Shown piece by piece: positions 61,359 to 64,000 of a DNA stretch of 64,000 bases. Under the pieces are notes generated by a model. That model did no database searches and was not told the origin of the DNA. It saw only the letters and a list, made by a program, of their open reading frames with translations. How positions within the stretch are numbered: the first letter of the stretch is position 1; the number at the start of each line of letters is the position of its first letter. The stretch is from contig NZ_NEUE01000210.1 in assembly GCF_002910905.1 (NCBI RefSeq), forward strand, positions 1 through 64,000, given 5' to 3'. A program made the translations under genes and the position numbers. Source of the stretch: Streptomyces sp. SM11. Lineage in GTDB: Bacteria; Actinomycetota; Actinomycetes; Streptomycetales; Streptomycetaceae.

Positions 61359-62811
61359 ATGAAGCCGAGGATTTCCGTGCTCGGCACCGGATACCTCGGT
61401 GCCACTCACGCCGCCGGGCTCGCCGAGATGGGCTTCGACGTCATCGGGCTGGACGTGGACGCGGCCAAGATCGCCACGCTGGCCCGCGGCGAGGTCCCCT
61501 TCCACGAGCCCGGCCTCGGCTCCCTGATGCGCGCACACGGCCTCCGGCAGGCTGCGCTTCACCACGGACTACGCCGAGGCGGCCGCCTTCGCCGACGTCC
61601 ACTTCATCGCCGCCGGCACCCCGCAGTCCGCCGGCGGCGCCGCGGACCTGCGGTACGTGGACGCCGTGGTCGACGCGCTGGCCCCGCACCTGACCCGGCC
61701 CTGCCTGGTCGTCGGCAAGTCCACGGTCCCGGTCGGCACGGCCGCCCGGCTCGCGGACCGGCTGGTCGCGCTCGCACCTGCGGCCGGCACCGTCGACCTC
61801 GCATGGAACCCCGAATTCCTGCGGGAGGGGCACGCGGTGGCCGACACCCTCGCCCCGGACCGGATCGTCGTCGGCGTGCGGACCGATGTGGCCGAGAAGG
61901 TGCTCCGGGAGGTGTATGCGGACATCCTGGAGCAGGGCACCCCCTTCCTCGTCACCGACCTCCCCACGGCGGAGCTGGTGAAGGTGGCCGCGAACGCCTT
62001 CCTCGCCACGAAGATCTCCTTCATCAACGCGATGGCGGAGGTGTGCGATGCCACGGGCGCCGACGTCATGACCCTGTCGCGGGCCCTCGGCCACGACGCC
62101 CGCATCGGGCCCCGCTTCCTGAACGCGGGCGTCGGCTTCGGCGGCGGCTGCCTGCCCAAGGACGTACGGGCCTTCCGGGCCCGGGCGAGCGAGGTGGGAG
62201 GTGACGGCGCCGCCGCCCTGCTCGCCCAGGTGGACGCCATCAACCTGCGGGCCCGCGACCGGGTACTGGACATGGCTCGCGGTGCCCTGGGCGGTGGCCT
62301 GGCCGGCCGGCGGATCGCCGTACTGGGCGCCGCCTTCAAACCCGACACGGACGATGTACGCGACTCTCCGGCCCTCGACATCGCCTCAAGAGCGGCGCGG
62401 GCGGGGGCGGAGGTGAGCGTCTACGACCCGATGGCGGCCGAGGCGGGCGGCACGGCGCGGCCCGAGTTGGAGTTCAGCCCCTCCCTGGAGGTCGCCGTCA
62501 CCGGAGCCGACCTGGTCATGCTGCTCACCGAGTGGGAGGAGTTCCGGGCGGCCGATCCGCATCGCCTCGCCGTGCTGGTCCGGGCGCCCCGGCTGGTCGA
62601 CGGCCGCAACGCGCTGGACCACCAGGAATGGGCGGCAGCGGGATGGAGCGTACGGGCACCCGGCCGGGTGCCGCTGGCCGGCGAGCCCGGACTCGATGAA
62701 CCCGAGGCCGTCCGGGCCGATGGCCGCCCGAGCGCGGCAGCGTCCCTGTCCCCCATGTCCGAACCGGAAGGAGGGACGGTCCATGGCCGACACCGGACCA
62801 CCAACCCGTGA
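61359..62811 (+). pseudogene. UDP-glucose/GDP-mannose dehydrogenase-type enzyme, single-base frameshift
   Basis: ATG 61359 begins KPRISVLGTGYLGATHAAGL (NAD-binding fold) and reads well to MRAHG, where the frame breaks at 61541-61542. Removing one C (GGCCTCC to GGCTCC) gives HGSGRLRFTTDYAEAAAFAD and continues through CLVVGKSTVPVGTAARLADR, WNPEFLREGHAVADTLAPDR, the catalytic Cys in FGGGCLPKD and GAAFKPDTDDVRDSPALDI, to TGA 62811. The intact enzyme would oxidise a UDP-hexose to the uronic acid twice with NAD. The end overlaps the MFS gene by 29 bases. All other motifs are intact. Confidence 0.88.
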
Positions 62812-64000
62812 CCGAGCGCCTTCGATCGCCGAACGGATGAACACGCTCGCGCCGACGCGCCGCCACCGGCTGATCGTCGGCACGGTCGGACTCGCGCTGT
62901 TCTTCGACATGTTCGAGATCTTCATGTCGGGTGTGCTGGGCGCGGTGCTCACCCAGGAGTTCGACCTCACCCGCACGCAGACCTCTACCGTGCTGGCATC
63001 CGTGTTCGTCGGCATGTTCATCGGCGTGCTGGTGACGGGCCGGATCGCCGACCGGTTCGGACGGCGCCGCGTCATGCTGGGCGCGGTCGCTGTCTACACC
63101 GTCTTCTCGGCGGTGGGCGCGGTGAGCCCCGACGTGTCGATGGTGATCGGCGCCCGGTTCCTGGCCGGGATCGGGATCGGTCCCGTGCTGCCGCTCGCCG
63201 ACTCCTACCTCAGTGACCTTCTCCCGGCCCGGTACCGGGGCAGATACACCGCCTGGGCCTACACCATCGGCTTCATGGGAGTGCCGGCCGTGGGCCTGCT
63301 GGCCCGCTGGCTGGTGCCGCTCAGTCCGCTGGGCCTCGACGGCTGGCGCTGGCTCTTCCTCATCGGGTCGGCGGGCGGGCTCCTCGTCCTGTCCCTGCGG
63401 CGCACCCTGGTGGAATCGCCGCGCTGGCTCGCCTCGGTGGGCCGCGCCGCCGAAGCGGAGGCCACGCTCCGCGAGTTGGGCGGCGCACCGGCGGCGGCGA
63501 AGAGTCCGGCGAGCACTCCGGAGCCCACGGGGCTCCAGAAGCCCGCTGATCCCCCGGAGCCGGATGGTGGCACCGGGCGGGCGCTGGCCACCGGCGAGGC
63601 CCTGCGGGCCCTGCTGCGCAGCCCCGTCTACCGGCGCCGCGTCGGCATGATGACCGTCTTCCACCTCCTGCAGGCGTTCGGAGGTTACGGATTCGGCACC
63701 ATGGCCCCCCTGGTGCTCGCCGCCAAGGGCTACTCCATCGTCCACTCGCTGCTGTTCAGTGCGGTGACCTTCCTCGGCTACCCGCTGGGCTCGCTCCTCT
63801 CCCTGCCGCTGATCGAACGGGTGGAGCGCAAGTACCTCATCGTCGGCGCCGCGCTGGCGATGGCGGCGTCCGGAGTGCTGTTCGGCAGCGCGGAGAGCGA
63901 ACTCACCGTCGTTCTGGCCGGCCTGTGCTACACGGCCGTCAGCAACGTCTTCTCGAACTCGTACCACGTCTACCAGGCCGAGATCTTCCCGACCGCACTC
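62783..64000 (+). CDS. MFS transporter, sugar-porter/metabolite-symporter type (partial, right edge)
   Basis: ATG 62783 with GGAAGGAGGGA upstream; the frame is open to the window edge (at least 406 residues). Twelve-helix type: LFFDMFEIFMSGVLGAVL in helix 1, GRIADRFGRRRVMLGAVAVY in loop 2-3, ADSYLSDLLPARYRGRYTAW in helix 4, then a central loop of about 60 polar residues, and helices 7-10. It overlaps the dehydrogenase gene, so it belongs to the operon. It may export the product or import a precursor. Confidence 0.92.
   Translation, partial: MADTGPPTRDRAPSIAERMNTLAPTRRHRLIVGTVGLALFFDMFEIFMSGVLGAVLTQEFDLTRTQTSTVLASVFVGMFIGVLVTGRIADRFGRRRVMLGAVAVYTVFSAVGAVSPDVSMVIGARFLAGIGIGPVLPLADSYLSDLLPARYRGRYTAWAYTIGFMGVPAVGLLARWLVPLSPLGLDGWRWLFLIGSAGGLLVLSLRRTLVESPRWLASVGRAAEAEATLRELGGAPAAAKSPASTPEPTGLQKPADPPEPDGGTGRALATGEALRALLRSPVYRRRVGMMTVFHLLQAFGGYGFGTMAPLVLAAKGYSIVHSLLFSAVTFLGYPLGSLLSLPLIERVERKYLIVGAALAMAASGVLFGSAESELTVVLAGLCYTAVSNVFSNSYHVYQAEIFPTAL

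Overview
This window is a stretch of Streptomyces chromosome, or of a close relative. It has very high GC with strong third-position bias, GTG/TTG starts, an HrdD-type sigma factor, streptogrisin-type protease, F420-type oxidoreductase and a CIRCE-like site. Most of it is core-type chromosome. Two regions look accessory and biosynthetic.

Left part (1-9.7 kb): an ECF sigma factor with a C-terminal extension (runs off the left edge), a helix-turn-helix regulator, a secreted S1 protease, then about 1.3 kb without a recognisable gene. This leads into an unusual 1210-residue protein at 4646-8278. It fuses an NRPS adenylation domain, a carrier protein, a PLP-dependent alpha-oxoamine synthase and a C-terminal domain resembling SCP-2. 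It has no biosynthetic neighbours, so it may be a one-gene pathway to an alpha-aminoketone or pyrazine-type product.

Housekeeping part (9.6-25 kb): tRNA-Ala(CGC); a galU-moeA-moaC-mogA-acetyltransferase run; 5-formyl-THF cyclo-ligase; a penicillin-acylase-type hydrolase; a K+/H+ antiporter that appears to start at CTG; an MFS transporter; an FmdB-type zinc-ribbon gene behind a CIRCE-like repeat; MTA phosphorylase; a SAF-domain protein; MscL.

Molybdoenzyme locus (25.1-30.5 kb, minus strand): b-haem-type membrane subunit, Mo-bisMGD catalytic subunit, four-cluster ferredoxin subunit, Rieske protein and small membrane protein. The first two are interrupted by single-base frameshifts, and their junction is also out of frame.

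Middle part (30.7-53.8 kb): P1-family peptidase, DUF6227-type protein, hrdD, questin-oxidase-like protein, extradiol dioxygenase, M6-type metalloprotease, acyl-CoA ligase, alanine/sodium symporter, leuA with a leucine-rich leader peptide, and an F420-type oxidoreductase. Three DHA2-type drug exporters sit beside regulators (WYL, TetR, and a MmyB-like regulator with a frameshift), each with a palindromic site in the intergenic gap. A MarR regulator has similar sites.

Right part (54.1-64 kb): a candidate, unassigned biosynthetic operon, all on the plus strand. In order: class V aminotransferase, DapA-fold lyase lacking the usual DHDPS triad, cupin, Gfo/Idh/MocA oxidoreductase, VOC protein, PP-loop ATPase with a cysteine cluster, ABM-type monooxygenase, second VOC protein, redoxin, UDP-sugar dehydrogenase (one frameshift), and an MFS transporter running off the right edge. 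Several genes overlap by 4 bases, so they are probably co-translated.

All clear frameshifts in the window are one-base changes in short homopolymers (about 28.36, 30.08, 53.59 and 61.54 kb). They may be base-calling errors rather than gene decay.
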